Virus record (IMG/VR): IMGVR_UViG_3300027985_000974
Span: 1 to 42,732 of that record
Origin: a virus
Reading direction: 5' to 3' (one strand)
DNA length: 42,732 nucleotides
Each line of letters begins with the position of its first letter. Positions within the stretch are counted from its first letter, which is position 1. The notes below the pieces were generated by a model. The model ran no database searches and was not told where the DNA came from. It was given only the letters and a program-made list of their open reading frames with translations. Position numbers and translations under genes: made by a program. This document shows, piece after piece, positions 22,440-29,829 of this stretch.

Positions 22440-22928
22440 CTACGCCTGGGCCGGGGAGGCCTTCTTCGCCAGATCGAGCAGGCTGAAGCTCTCGGTGGAG
22501 GCCTCGGCGGCCTTGCCGAACATCCGCTCGTGGATCACCTCCAAGTCGCGCTGCTCCTCGGGCGACAGCGTGGTGGAGGCGGCCTCGGGCTCCTTGGTCT
22601 CGGTCAGCGCGGTGGTGCCGGGCTTCACGATCACCGGCGCGCTCGTGAGGAACGCCGCGAGGACCTCCTCGGGGGCGCTGGCGGCCAGGTCCTCGAGCGC
22701 CTTGCGGTTCGCGGGCACCACCTTGCCCTCGGTGGTGGCCTGGGCCAGGAGCGCGTCCTTGCGCTGCTTCAGGGCCTCCTCGGCCTGCGCCTTGGCGGTG
22801 GCCTTCAGGGCCGCGTTCTCGGCCTTCAGGGTCGCGGTGGCGGTCTGGGCGGCCTCCAGGGCCGACGTGGTGTTGGACAGCTGCGCCTCGAGCTTGCTCA
22901 GGCGCTCCTCGAGCTCCTTGGTGCTCAT
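22440..22928 (-). CDS. Nested internal-start scaffold protein
   Basis: ATG 22928 is in frame with the protease (codon 303) and has GAGGAG about 7 nt upstream, a better site than most genes here. It would make a 162-aa free scaffold identical to the C-terminus of the protease fusion: coiled coil (about 3-60), then a helical tail ending LLDLAKKASPAQA. Nested scaffolds of this kind are known in lambda and Mu. A GC-rich hairpin (about 22970-22988) lies just upstream. Confidence 0.7.
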   Translation of the reverse strand: MSTKELEERLSKLEAQLSNTTSALEAAQTATATLKAENAALKATAKAQAEEALKQRKDALLAQATTEGKVVPANRKALEDLAASAPEEVLAAFLTSAPVIVKPGTTALTETKEPEAASTTLSPEEQRDLEVIHERMFGKAAEASTESFSLLDLAKKASPAQA

Positions 22929-23834
22929 GGATGACTCCTCGTGCGCCTCAGGCGCGTTATCGTGGTTTGGGCGCCCCTCCGGGGCGCCTGCCGCCGCAGC
23001 CGCCAGGGCCGCGTCGAGTGTGCTGGTAGCATCGATGAGGCCGGCGCTCAGAGCGCGGCCCGCCGACAAGATCTGCCCCGGGTCGCCCAAGGCCTCCCAC
23101 GCCGCATCGTCCAGGCCCCGGGCCGCCCGCACGTCCGCGTAGAAGAGCGCGGCCACGTCGTCGACGTAGGACTGCAGCGACGCTCGGGCCCCGGCGCTCA
23201 GGGGCTCACCGCGGACTGGAGCGCCCTTCAGGGGGCTGGACCGCACCACCTCGACCTTGACGCCCTCCGCGGCCAGGGCCTTGGAGATGTCCGCGATCTT
23301 CCACAGGGTGCCGATCGAGCCCACCAGCGAGGTCTCGGACGCGGTGATAGTGTCGGCGGCGCAGCAGGCCCACAGGGCCGCGCTGGCCATCGCGCCGTCC
23401 ACGTGCGCGGTCAGGGGCCTCGGAAACGCGGCGACGGCCTGGTGGAGCTCGCGGACTCCCGCGACCGAGCCGCCAGGGCTGTCGACCACGATCACGGCCG
23501 ACTTCACCCGGGCGTCGGCAGCGGCCGCGTCCAGGGCCCGACGGATCCCGTTGGTGGAGGCGAAGCCGAACAGTGCGGTGAGCCAGTCCGTCTCGGGCAC
23601 CATCGGGCCCTCGAGCCGGAGCACCGCGGTCCCGTCCGCCGTCAGCTCGTAGCCGGGGGTCTCGTCGTCCTGGACGCCCCCGGCCTCGTGCACGCTGGCC
23701 CGGAGACCCTCCAGGCCTTCCTTGGCCCGCGCGTGCATCTCCTGCAGGATGGCCTGCATGCGGTCTGGGTCGGAGACCAGCCAAAGCTGGCCCGCCAGGT
23801 CGGCCACCAGGGGCAGCTTGTTACGCCGGGACAC
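22440..23834 (-). CDS. Head maturation protease (S49/SppA type) fused to scaffold
   Basis: 464 aa from GTG 23834 (GGGAGG 6 nt upstream), overlapping the portal end by 14 bp. Residues about 65-240 are an S49-type serine protease: VIVVDSPGGSVAG (oxyanion loop) and the nucleophile S151 in DGAMASAALW, followed by SLVGSIGT. A linker (about 275-300) leads to a scaffold segment with a coiled coil (KELEERLSKLEAQLSNTTSA) and an Ala/Lys/Glu-rich helix. As in lambda C/Nu3 and Mu I/Z, the protease removes scaffold during shell maturation. Confidence 0.88.
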   Translation of the reverse strand: MSRRNKLPLVADLAGQLWLVSDPDRMQAILQEMHARAKEGLEGLRASVHEAGGVQDDETPGYELTADGTAVLRLEGPMVPETDWLTALFGFASTNGIRRALDAAAADARVKSAVIVVDSPGGSVAGVRELHQAVAAFPRPLTAHVDGAMASAALWACCAADTITASETSLVGSIGTLWKIADISKALAAEGVKVEVVRSSPLKGAPVRGEPLSAGARASLQSYVDDVAALFYADVRAARGLDDAAWEALGDPGQILSAGRALSAGLIDATSTLDAALAAAAAGAPEGRPNHDNAPEAHEESSMSTKELEERLSKLEAQLSNTTSALEAAQTATATLKAENAALKATAKAQAEEALKQRKDALLAQATTEGKVVPANRKALEDLAASAPEEVLAAFLTSAPVIVKPGTTALTETKEPEAASTTLSPEEQRDLEVIHERMFGKAAEASTESFSLLDLAKKASPAQA

Positions 23835-25212
23835 GGTCGCCTCCCTTCGCGGCGGTCCGCTCCTTCACCGCCTGGGCCTCGCCCGCCATCTCCCGAGCGA
23901 TGTAGGCCAGGTCGGGCGCGTACTTGGACACCTTCATGACCATGCGCGCGAACTCCTCCAGGTCGCGGTCGGGGGTGATGGCGCCGACTCGGATACCCTC
24001 CCAGATCAACGGCAAGATCTGATCGAAGCGCACGGTGGGCATGTGCCGCACCACGAACTTGGGCACGGCCACGTCGGGGCCGTAGTTGAGCCGGTGCAGG
24101 CGCTCGACCGGGCTCCAGCCGTCGAAGCCGAAGTTCATCGCCTCGTCGAGGAAGTCGCCCCAGGCATCGAGACGCGCCACCGCGTGGCCGCCCTGGACGT
24201 CCGCGAGCGCATAGCTGCCATGGGTGTTGCTCCCGCCGGAGCCGTGAAGCAGGTAGCCGAACCCCTGCGCGTGGAGGATGTCGAAGTTGCAGGCGTCGAT
24301 GGCCTCGCGGATCGCGGTGCCTGGCGAGGTGTTGGCCAGATTCAACGTGTAGCCGAAGGGCAGCATTACCACGGCGTTCTCGTTCGCCTGCCACCGGGAC
24401 ACAGCCCGCACCGCCTTCTCGTCATCGGCGGGGGCCGCGAGCTCGCCCTGGGTGATCACCGGGACGCCCACGTGGTGCTTGTTGTGAGCAAGCACCTCGA
24501 TCTTCCTCAGGAGCCGCTTCACCCACCAGGGCCCGGCGGCGAGCCGCTGGGGCGCGAAGCCCTCAAAGTTGGCGCCCTCCTGCCGCCAGGTGGTGCGGAA
24601 GAGCTGGTTGGCCGGGATGGTCGCGGTGCGCTGGGCCTCGGCGTCGGACTGCAAGATCTCCTGCTGTACCTCGCTCAGCTTCGAGGGGTCTCTCCGGCTC
24701 GGCACCCACGCGTCCACGGTCCGGGGCTGGACGTGGCGTAGGTCGGCGAGCACCACTGCCGAGTCCGACTTGGCGCCCAGGAGCGGGAACCGGTCCTTAG
24801 AGAACGACTCGACGCGCTCGGCCTGTTCCGAGAGCCCGAACCCGTAGGTGAACGTGTCCCGGAGCTGGCGGCCCACGAACCGGCGGAACGCGAACCGCTC
24901 AAACCAGACGTATTGCTGCCAGGCTGCGGCTTCCTTCGCGGCGGGGGTGTCGTCCCCAGCATCGAAGCCGAAGAGGCTCCCCGCCACCAGGTCGACCACC
25001 GCGTCGCGCGAGCTCGAGACGTGCGCGTCGGTGAGCATCTCGCCGGCCTTGCCCAGGACCCCGGGGTACCCGCGCCAGTTTCGGCCCGCGAAGATGGCGT
25101 TGTGGTCGAGGCGGTCGATCTCCCAGTCGGAGATAGGGGTCCCGGCGCCGCCCCGCAGAGAGGTGCGCGGGGCGGCGTCGGGGGCGGTGAGTCTTGTCAG
25201 CGGGGCAGCCAA
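23821..25212 (-). CDS. Portal protein (Mu gp29/DUF935-like)
   Basis: 463 aa, apparently from TTG 25212; the frame closes a few codons upstream and no ATG/GTG follows for a long way. Residues 30-60 and 180-370 follow the portal pattern (KVEVLAHNKHH-type stem helix, GYLLHGSGGSNTHGSYALAD near 310-330, typical of the DUF935 portals). The C-terminus is charged and helical. It forms the dodecameric DNA gate and pairs with the terminase. No Shine-Dalgarno sequence is visible, and a tandem octamer array sits 20 bp upstream of the start. Confidence 0.82.
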   Translation of the reverse strand: MAAPLTRLTAPDAAPRTSLRGGAGTPISDWEIDRLDHNAIFAGRNWRGYPGVLGKAGEMLTDAHVSSSRDAVVDLVAGSLFGFDAGDDTPAAKEAAAWQQYVWFERFAFRRFVGRQLRDTFTYGFGLSEQAERVESFSKDRFPLLGAKSDSAVVLADLRHVQPRTVDAWVPSRRDPSKLSEVQQEILQSDAEAQRTATIPANQLFRTTWRQEGANFEGFAPQRLAAGPWWVKRLLRKIEVLAHNKHHVGVPVITQGELAAPADDEKAVRAVSRWQANENAVVMLPFGYTLNLANTSPGTAIREAIDACNFDILHAQGFGYLLHGSGGSNTHGSYALADVQGGHAVARLDAWGDFLDEAMNFGFDGWSPVERLHRLNYGPDVAVPKFVVRHMPTVRFDQILPLIWEGIRVGAITPDRDLEEFARMVMKVSKYAPDLAYIAREMAGEAQAVKERTAAKGGDRVPA

Positions 25213-25232
25213 CGAGGGGAGTCTGCCTCACC

Positions 25233-25272
25233 TCGCTTTGTCGCTTTGTCGCTTTGTCGCTTTGTCGCTTTG
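25233..25272 (-). repeat. Five perfect tandem copies of an octamer
   Basis: CAAAGCGA (minus strand; TCGCTTTG on plus) is repeated five times without error, at 25233, 25241, 25249, 25257 and 25265. The array is between the portal start and the divergent HTH gene. Uniform 8-bp units suggest either slippage-prone DNA or a cooperative protein-binding array. It is close enough to the portal TTG to affect expression if copy number changes. Confidence 0.9.
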
Positions 25273-25302
25273 CAAGGTATGTCAGATTGTCTTGCACTCG
25301 TC

Positions 25303-25331
25303 TTGAATGTGCTTGTGCAGCAAGCACTACT
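25303..25331 (+). promoter_or_regulatory. Promoter with embedded operator for the HTH gene
   Basis: TTGAAT (25303-25308) and a weak -10 at 25325-25331 (CACTAC or ACTACT) are separated by 16-17 bp. A perfect inverted repeat GTGCTTG-tgcag-CAAGCAC (25309-25327) fills the spacer, the classic place for a repressor operator. The HTH protein encoded immediately downstream could bind it and repress itself. Confidence 0.5.
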
Positions 25332-25349
25332 TCCGACAGTATGTTGGGC

Positions 25350-25550
25350 ATGAGCATCACTTACCGAACACAGCCCAGCACTCAGACCGAATACCTAACC
25401 CCAGCCGAAGTCGCGGACCGTTTGAAGGTCAGCCTAGGAACCGTCCGCAACATGCTGGCGGCGGGCGAGATCAAGGCCCTGCGGTTTCGGCGGCGCGTTC
25501 GAATCCCTGCGTCCGAGATGGTTCGTTTCGAGCGCGAGCAGACGCGCTAG
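25350..25550 (+). CDS. Helix-turn-helix DNA-binding protein, excisionase family
   Basis: 66 aa from ATG 25350 (an in-frame ATG is also at 25341). After a 14-residue polar leader, YLTPAEVADRLKVSLGTVRN forms the helix-turn-helix and ALRFRRRVRIPASEMVRF the wing, the HTH_17/excisionase pattern. It is one of the few plus-strand genes and lies inside the late operon between the portal and a pre-portal gene cluster. An operator-like dyad lies in its promoter. It could be the excisionase or a regulator of late genes; it is far from int, which favours regulation. Confidence 0.8.
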   Translation: MSITYRTQPSTQTEYLTPAEVADRLKVSLGTVRNMLAAGEIKALRFRRRVRIPASEMVRFEREQTR

Positions 25551-25556
25551 CTGGGG

Positions 25557-25865
25557 TCAGTACGGGTACGCCCACCGGCTGGCCTGCTGCGCCAGCCACC
25601 CCAACGCCGCTCGCATCCTGGACCCGCTGATCTTCGGGGCCACGTCGAGCCACAGCGCCACTGCCCGCTCCGGGCGATCGGCCAGCAGGTACTTCCGAAC
25701 GCCGCGCACCATGTCGTCGTGGTTGAGGGCCCAGGTCGGCACCTTCTTGATCAGGAACGCGCGGAAGGGCTCCATGTTCACGGCGTCGCCCTCGCGCTGG
25801 ATGGCTGCAAGCAGGCCTGCACCGTGTTCGATGTCGTCGATGGTCAGAAGCTGGGCCATGGTCAT
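25557..25865 (-). CDS. Hypothetical protein (102 aa) between terminase and portal
   Basis: ATG 25865 overlaps the previous stop (ATGA); ATG 25859 is an alternative. The product is mostly helical and mixed-charge (LTIDDIEHGAGLLAAIQREG, FLIKKVPTWALNHDDMVRGV). No family, signal or membrane segment is seen. Being coupled to two small upstream genes after the terminase suggests a packaging or head accessory role. It converges on the plus-strand HTH gene with 6 bp between stops. Confidence 0.65.
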   Translation of the reverse strand: MTMAQLLTIDDIEHGAGLLAAIQREGDAVNMEPFRAFLIKKVPTWALNHDDMVRGVRKYLLADRPERAVALWLDVAPKISGSRMRAALGWLAQQASRWAYPY

Positions 25866-26083
25866 ACCCTCGTGAACTTCCAGTTCCGGAACGGGGCCAG
25901 CAAGTCCGCCCGCCAAGCCGACGCTGGATCCTCGTCGCCACCATCCGCCTCGGGCCGCGGCGCCATCTTCGGCTCTGGATACCAGGGCTCTGCCGAGCGG
26001 ACCTTGCCGTCGTCCTGCCGCATCACAACGATCCCCGTCAGCCTCCCGTTAGTCACGATATCACCAACCTTTATGACCGGCAT
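25862..26083 (-). CDS. Small hypothetical protein with SH3-like start (73 aa)
   Basis: ATG 26083 has GGTGGAG about 3 nt upstream and overlaps the previous stop (ATGA). The N-terminal 35 residues (IKVGDIVTNGRLTGIVVMRQ, DDGKVRSAEPWYPEP) read like a small beta-barrel/SH3-like module, followed by an acidic linker and a basic aromatic end (FRNWKFTRV). It may bind nucleic acid or protein. No family is named. Confidence 0.65.
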   Translation of the reverse strand: MPVIKVGDIVTNGRLTGIVVMRQDDGKVRSAEPWYPEPKMAPRPEADGGDEDPASAWRADLLAPFRNWKFTRV

Positions 26084-26298
26084 CACTCCACCCCCGCGAG
26101 TCCTCGCAACTCCGCTTTCGATAGCACGTAGAAGCCACCGGCACCACGCCGGGCCGTTCTCAGCTCTGCCTCCGCGCCCCGGGGGCGGACCGCGCCATCG
26201 GCCAAGATCGACTCCGCCCACCGCTGGGCCGTTCTCACCGACACGCCGAGAAGGCTGGCCGCCTCCACGGTCGTGACCTCGTCCTGCTTCTTCTTCAC
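26083..26298 (-). CDS. Helix-turn-helix protein (71 aa)
   Basis: GTG 26298 is chosen because GGAGGG lies 6 nt upstream; the longer open frame runs antisense through the terminase. TTVEAASLLGVSVRTAQRWA is a clear helix-turn-helix of the excisionase/HTH_17 kind, and GGFYVLSKAELRGLAG closes the domain. It directly follows the large terminase in the operon, so a DNA-recognition role in packaging or late control is possible. Confidence 0.7.
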   Translation of the reverse strand: MKKKQDEVTTVEAASLLGVSVRTAQRWAESILADGAVRPRGAEAELRTARRGAGGFYVLSKAELRGLAGVE

Positions 26299-26363
26299 TG
26301 GCTGCCCTCCAGGTGGCTGAAGTCCTTCCCCAACATGACCCAGCGGATCCTCGTCATCAAGCC

Positions 26364-27866
26364 TCAACCCAGGTCCTCCGCCCGCACCCGGCCGAGGTGG
26401 TTCGGCGCCCTCTCCAGCTTCGCCGCCGCGGTCGGGTCGATGCCGGTGGCCAGCTTCGGGAGCGGACACGCGTACTGAACCGCGTACCGGATCACGTCCG
26501 CCGCGTGCTCCAGCCACCGGTCCTTTCGCCGGGTGGCGAGGTACCCACCCAGGGCCTCGACCACGCCCCGGCGCCCCTTGTCCGGCTCGTGGCCCGCGTC
26601 TTCGTCCGAGACGTGGTGGACCCACGGCGCCACGTACAGGCGCTGGACCCCATCAGCGCCGCGCAGGGCGCGCTGTACCGCACGCTCGCCGTTCTCCTCG
26701 CGCATGTAGAAGCCCGAGCGGTGGACCACCGGGCGGGCCTGGAAGCGCTCAGTGAAGTGCCGAACCTGGTCTGCCTTCACGTCGGGGTCGAAACAGATCA
26801 CCGACTCCTCGCCCCGACCGGTGGCGGGCTCGATGCGCCAGCCTCGCTTCGGGATCTGCATCGCGATCTCCTCAGCGTCCATGTCCCGGGGCATCCACTG
26901 GTCCACGATCAAGATGCCCCGCACCGGCTTCTTGCCCGGCACTGGGATTCGCACAGGCATGAACCAGATGACGGCCGCCTTGCGGCCGGGGTCCACCGCC
27001 ACCGAGACGGGCAGGCGCTGCAAGTCGCTCCGGCCCAGCGACTCCATGCCCGGGGGCATGCGCAGGTGGTGGCGGCGCGAGAACGAGGGGTAGAGCGCGT
27101 CCAGGGGCAGGAGCCAGCCGTCCTGGTCACGAGTCCGGCGCTCACCCGAGCGGCCCTGCATGCCCTCGACGTAGCCCGCGGCCAGGTGGTCGTTGTCCTC
27201 CGGGTACAGGAGCACGGTCAGCTTGTTCCCGGTATCGTCGTCGCGCGAGCAGAAGGGCAAGCCGCTCTCCGGGTCACGCTCGGGCAGCTGGAAGGCGTCT
27301 TGCACATGCCCGCGCTGGGCGATGCCCGAGGCCATCACGTTGAGCCATGGGCTGCGCAAGTCGCGCACGCGGCCCTTCAGGTTGTCCCACTGGCCCAGAT
27401 AACACCGCTCCTGGTACTCGTCGGTGGCGATCTGGCAGAGCGTAGGGCCATTCTTCGCGCCGGCCGCCGAGTAGAGGAGGATCTTGTGCCCGTTGACCAG
27501 CTCCCAGTGCTGATCCTGGCCGTACTCGACCTTTCGGGCCACAACCTTCTCTTCGTTCTTCCCGAGCACCCGCGAGAGCTGGGCCAGAGGGCCGCGCTTC
27601 AGGTCGCTGAAGGTCGGCGCCACGAGCCCCGTCATGGGCGGGTTGTCGCCGCTGTGCACCTCGTGGTCGAACGGGTTCGCCCAGGCACCGAGAAGCGTGC
27701 GGACCATCATCGCGTAGGACTTGCCACCCCCGTAGTCACCGAAGAATCCCACGTTATCGATCTGCATCTCGCCGGTGTCGGGATGCCGAGGGGAGCGGAA
27801 GTACACCGCCCGGGCCTGCTTCGGGTGGAGCTCTACATGGGACAGGTCCAGCTTCAGGTGGCTCAC
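26364..27866 (-). CDS. terL: Terminase large subunit
   Basis: 500 aa from GTG 27866 (GGGAGAG upstream, GTGA overlap with the small subunit). The N-terminal ATPase has Walker A GDYGGGKS (43-50) and the Walker B/catalytic pair D149-E150 (CQIATDEYQE). The C-terminal nuclease starts with D292 (SVAVDPGRK) and includes LIVDQW and the C-terminal helix DRWLEHAADVIRYAVQYA typical of TerL. It cuts and pumps DNA through the portal. All key residues are present. Overlap type (pac, cos or DTR) cannot be read from the protein alone. Confidence 0.93.
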   Translation of the reverse strand: MSHLKLDLSHVELHPKQARAVYFRSPRHPDTGEMQIDNVGFFGDYGGGKSYAMMVRTLLGAWANPFDHEVHSGDNPPMTGLVAPTFSDLKRGPLAQLSRVLGKNEEKVVARKVEYGQDQHWELVNGHKILLYSAAGAKNGPTLCQIATDEYQERCYLGQWDNLKGRVRDLRSPWLNVMASGIAQRGHVQDAFQLPERDPESGLPFCSRDDDTGNKLTVLLYPEDNDHLAAGYVEGMQGRSGERRTRDQDGWLLPLDALYPSFSRRHHLRMPPGMESLGRSDLQRLPVSVAVDPGRKAAVIWFMPVRIPVPGKKPVRGILIVDQWMPRDMDAEEIAMQIPKRGWRIEPATGRGEESVICFDPDVKADQVRHFTERFQARPVVHRSGFYMREENGERAVQRALRGADGVQRLYVAPWVHHVSDEDAGHEPDKGRRGVVEALGGYLATRRKDRWLEHAADVIRYAVQYACPLPKLATGIDPTAAAKLERAPNHLGRVRAEDLG

Positions 27867-28552
27867 GTCTCTCCCTTCGGCGCCTGCCCGGCGGGCCAGC
27901 GGATCTTCGGGAGCTCCACCGAGCTGGTGGTGTAGACCGCGCGCTTGCCGCCCAGCTTCTCGACCGTCTGCTGCACCAGGTGGGCGGCCATGGGGCGCAT
28001 CTCGTTCTTCAGCGCCGGCTCCGTCTCCAGCATCGTGAGGACGTTCCGATACGCGAACACCTGCAGCCACCCCACGAGGCCCTGCTGGGTGAGCTCTCTC
28101 GTCTCGGCGTACTCGTCGCCCATCGCCAACTCGCGCAGCTCCTCGAGCTCGTCGAGCGTTGGCTGGCGCAGCTTGCCATCTGGGGTGGGGATCATGACCC
28201 CCGCGAGCCGGGCCGCAGCCTGCACGTCGTTCGGGTGGCGGGCGAGGCCCACCGCGAGCCGGGCCGCGGCCATGAAGTCGAGCGCGGACAGGACGGACGC
28301 CTCCCTGCGCTGGTGTCGGCGCCGCTCGATGGTCCTCGTCGAGCTCGCGCCGGCGATCTCGAGGGGCACGAGCGTCTCGGACTTGGCGTCGCGCTTCTGG
28401 TGGCGCGGGCACCGGCTCGGCTTGCGCCCCGCGCGGTCCGGGTTGTGCCAAACGCCGCGGCCACACCCCGGCACCGAGCACACCTGCTGGTCAGGGCCAG
28501 CGGGCTGGTCGTACTTGGCCAGGCTCGGGTTCGATTTGGCGCGCCTACTCAC
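27863..28552 (-). CDS. Putative terminase small subunit with N-terminal zinc motif
   Basis: 229 aa from GTG 28552 with a weak ribosome site. Residues 25-51 carry C25-C30-C48-H51 (CSVPGCG ... CPRH), a probable zinc finger. A helical middle (about 85-190: SALDFMAAARLAVGLARHPN, LDELEELRELAMGDEYAETR) is suited to an oligomerising DNA-recognition protein, and a basic tail follows. It directly precedes and overlaps terL. A zinc motif is unusual in small terminases and may bind the packaging site or a host factor. Confidence 0.65.
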   Translation of the reverse strand: MSRRAKSNPSLAKYDQPAGPDQQVCSVPGCGRGVWHNPDRAGRKPSRCPRHQKRDAKSETLVPLEIAGASSTRTIERRRHQRREASVLSALDFMAAARLAVGLARHPNDVQAAARLAGVMIPTPDGKLRQPTLDELEELRELAMGDEYAETRELTQQGLVGWLQVFAYRNVLTMLETEPALKNEMRPMAAHLVQQTVEKLGGKRAVYTTSSVELPKIRWPAGQAPKGET

Positions 28553-28669
28553 CTGGAATCACTCACTTTCCAGGCGACGGGCCATTAATTGCCGACATTC
28601 GGACAGCATTGGCGGTGCCTTTAGGCCGGTTTGTCTGGAGCGTGCTCCGCAACTGCGCGAGAAGTTTGG

Positions 28670-28675
28670 TAATCT
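28670..28675 (+). promoter_or_regulatory. Extended -10 element of the first duplicated gene
   Basis: TGG followed by TAATCT (28670-28675) is an extended -10 promoter. ATG 28682 begins seven bases after its end, so the transcript should be leaderless. No clear -35 is present, as is common with extended -10 promoters. Confidence 0.5.
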
Positions 28676-28681
28676 GGGCGC

Positions 28682-28918
28682 ATGCGAGTGCGCATCACGA
28701 TCCCCGTCCTCACCGACCTCGACATCGACACCAAGACCGTCCAGGCAGCCGCAGAGGAGGGCGCCCGGGCCCGGATGCGCCGGCAGGGGCTGTCCAAAGG
28801 AGCGAACCTGCAAGGCGCAGCAGAGGCTGCAGCAGAGGCTGCAGCAGAGGAGACACGTCGCCAGCTGGAGCGCAGCGACGTGGGTGGAGTGCGGCATCAC
28901 CAGGAATCCAGATCGTAG
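28682..28918 (+). CDS. Duplicated small protein, copy 1 (78 aa)
   Basis: This plus-strand gene runs against the late operon. Its product is about 77 percent identical (59 of 77 aligned) to that of 29480-29713. Codons 3-6 differ only at silent positions between the copies (GTG/GTC, CGC/CGA, ATC/ATT, ACG/ACC), and more silent changes follow, so this strand is truly translated and conserved. Order: a beta-like start (MRVRITIPVLTDLD), a helix with basic patch (EEGARARMRRQG), an Ala-rich segment and a conserved C-terminus (ETRRQLERSDVGGVRHH). No family is recognised. The antisense frame 28559-28927 is rejected. Confidence 0.75.
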   Translation: MRVRITIPVLTDLDIDTKTVQAAAEEGARARMRRQGLSKGANLQGAAEAAAEAAAEETRRQLERSDVGGVRHHQESRS

Positions 28919-28923
28919 CACGT

Positions 28924-29127
28924 TCACGATCCTCCCTCGCGCTCTAACCCTTCTGCTGTTCGCTCGTTCCCGAGGGGAGTACCTGGGTCCTCGCAGCCGG
29001 GGGTATTCCGGAATTCTGGCGCCAGCGCACGCACACCTGGTCGCAATCTGGCTTGCTTGCGCACCTCATGCCACAACAACAACAGCGAGGCGTGCATGGC
29101 TCGTTCGATGCTGGTCTGTCGCGTCAT
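28924..29127 (-). CDS. Small hypothetical protein (67 aa)
   Basis: ATG 29127 overlaps the upstream stop (ATGA), the coupling seen throughout this phage, which is the main reason to accept it. The product is basic at the start (MTRQTSIERAMHASLLLLWH) and then Arg/Glu/Pro-rich without recognisable motifs. It converges on the plus-strand gene ending at 28918. No function can be proposed, and a non-coding frame remains possible. Confidence 0.5.
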   Translation of the reverse strand: MTRQTSIERAMHASLLLLWHEVRKQARLRPGVRALAPEFRNTPGCEDPGTPLGNERTAEGLEREGGS

Positions 29128-29387
29128 CGCTCCACCGCCTTCCTGGCGGCCCTCTCGGCCGCCTCTCTCGTGTTCCCCACGCCCTCCACCACCTGTCCCT
29201 TGCTGAAGACCGCCCAGGCCCAGCGGGCACCCTCAGGCTGCAAGCTCACCAAGCACCCCTCGTGCGGCTCGCAGAACAGCTCGCCCCGGGTGAGGTAGCT
29301 CGGCCTCCAGGTCCAGCCGTAGCGCGGCTGGGGTGGTGGCGGCGCGGGCGTGGGCGCCGGGGCCCAGAGGGCGAGCTGCTCGGTCAT
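29124..29387 (-). CDS. Hypothetical protein (87 aa)
   Basis: ATG 29387. A Pro/Ala-rich start (APAPTPAPPPPQPRYGW) is followed by a compact domain with Trp/Tyr/Cys (TWRPSYLTRGELFCEPHEG, ARWAWAVFSKGQVVEGVGNT) and a helix (REAAERAARKAVER). The latter half looks like a double-stranded-RNA-binding-like or beta-alpha fold, but no family is named. Coupled to the next gene by an ATGA overlap. It belongs to the accessory island. Confidence 0.6.
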   Translation of the reverse strand: MTEQLALWAPAPTPAPPPPQPRYGWTWRPSYLTRGELFCEPHEGCLVSLQPEGARWAWAVFSKGQVVEGVGNTREAAERAARKAVER

Positions 29388-29479
29388 CGCTTGGGCTCTC
29401 GCGCGGCCTTGAGCGCATCTCGATGGCGTGCCTCTCGCTGCTCCACTACTGCCTTGGCGCACATCCGAATGTTCGTGGC

Positions 29480-29713
29480 ATGCGAGTCCGAATTACCACC
29501 CCACAACTCACCGACCTCGACCTTGACCTGAAAGCCGTCCAGGACACCGCAGAAGAAGCTGCAAGGGCCCGCATGCGCCGCAAGGGCATGACCAAGGGCG
29601 CGAACTTGGAGGGCGCAGGGGAGGCTGCAGCCCAGGGTGCTGAGGAAGAGACCCGGCGCCAGCTCGAGCGCAGTGACGTGGGTGGCGTACGTCACCATCA
29701 CGAAACCCGCTAG
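29480..29713 (+). CDS. Duplicated small protein, copy 2 (77 aa)
   Basis: This is a paralogue of 28682-28918, same strand, about 800 bp downstream. The start MRVRITTPQLTDLD, the EEAARARMRRKG helix and the ETRRQLERSDVGGVRHH end are conserved, while the Ala-rich middle varies. Silent differences dominate the start of the alignment, indicating selection on the protein. No good promoter is seen directly before ATG 29480, unlike copy 1. The stop TAG shares the palindrome CTAG with the stop of the small minus-strand frame ending at 29710. Confidence 0.75.
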   Translation: MRVRITTPQLTDLDLDLKAVQDTAEEAARARMRRKGMTKGANLEGAGEAAAQGAEEETRRQLERSDVGGVRHHHETR

Positions 29714-29829
29714 CCCTCGGCCTCACGCACGATCTCCACCAAGCGCTCGATCATGTTCAGTGCCTCGACCGGCCAGGTGTCGAGGGCCACAAGATCCCCC
29801 ACACCCCAACCCAAGCCATGCAGCCTCAC
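29710..29829 (-). CDS. Possible small protein (39 aa)
   Basis: A short minus-strand frame from GTG 29829: VRLHGLGWGVGDLVALDTWP followed by an amphipathic helix ending LVEIVREAEG. It ends at the CTAG palindrome shared with the plus-strand gene. The ribosome site is weak, and a stop closes the frame about 14 codons further upstream. The protein-like C-terminal helix is the only support. Confidence 0.3.
   Translation of the reverse strand: MRLHGLGWGVGDLVALDTWPVEALNMIERLVEIVREAEG

Noticed and set aside
26313-27935. 540-codon plus-strand open frame
   Set aside because: Antisense to the large terminase and composed of shadow-type sequence.
28559-28927. Minus-strand frame opposite duplicated gene copy 1
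   Set aside because: Silent changes between the two plus-strand copies show that the other strand is the coding one.
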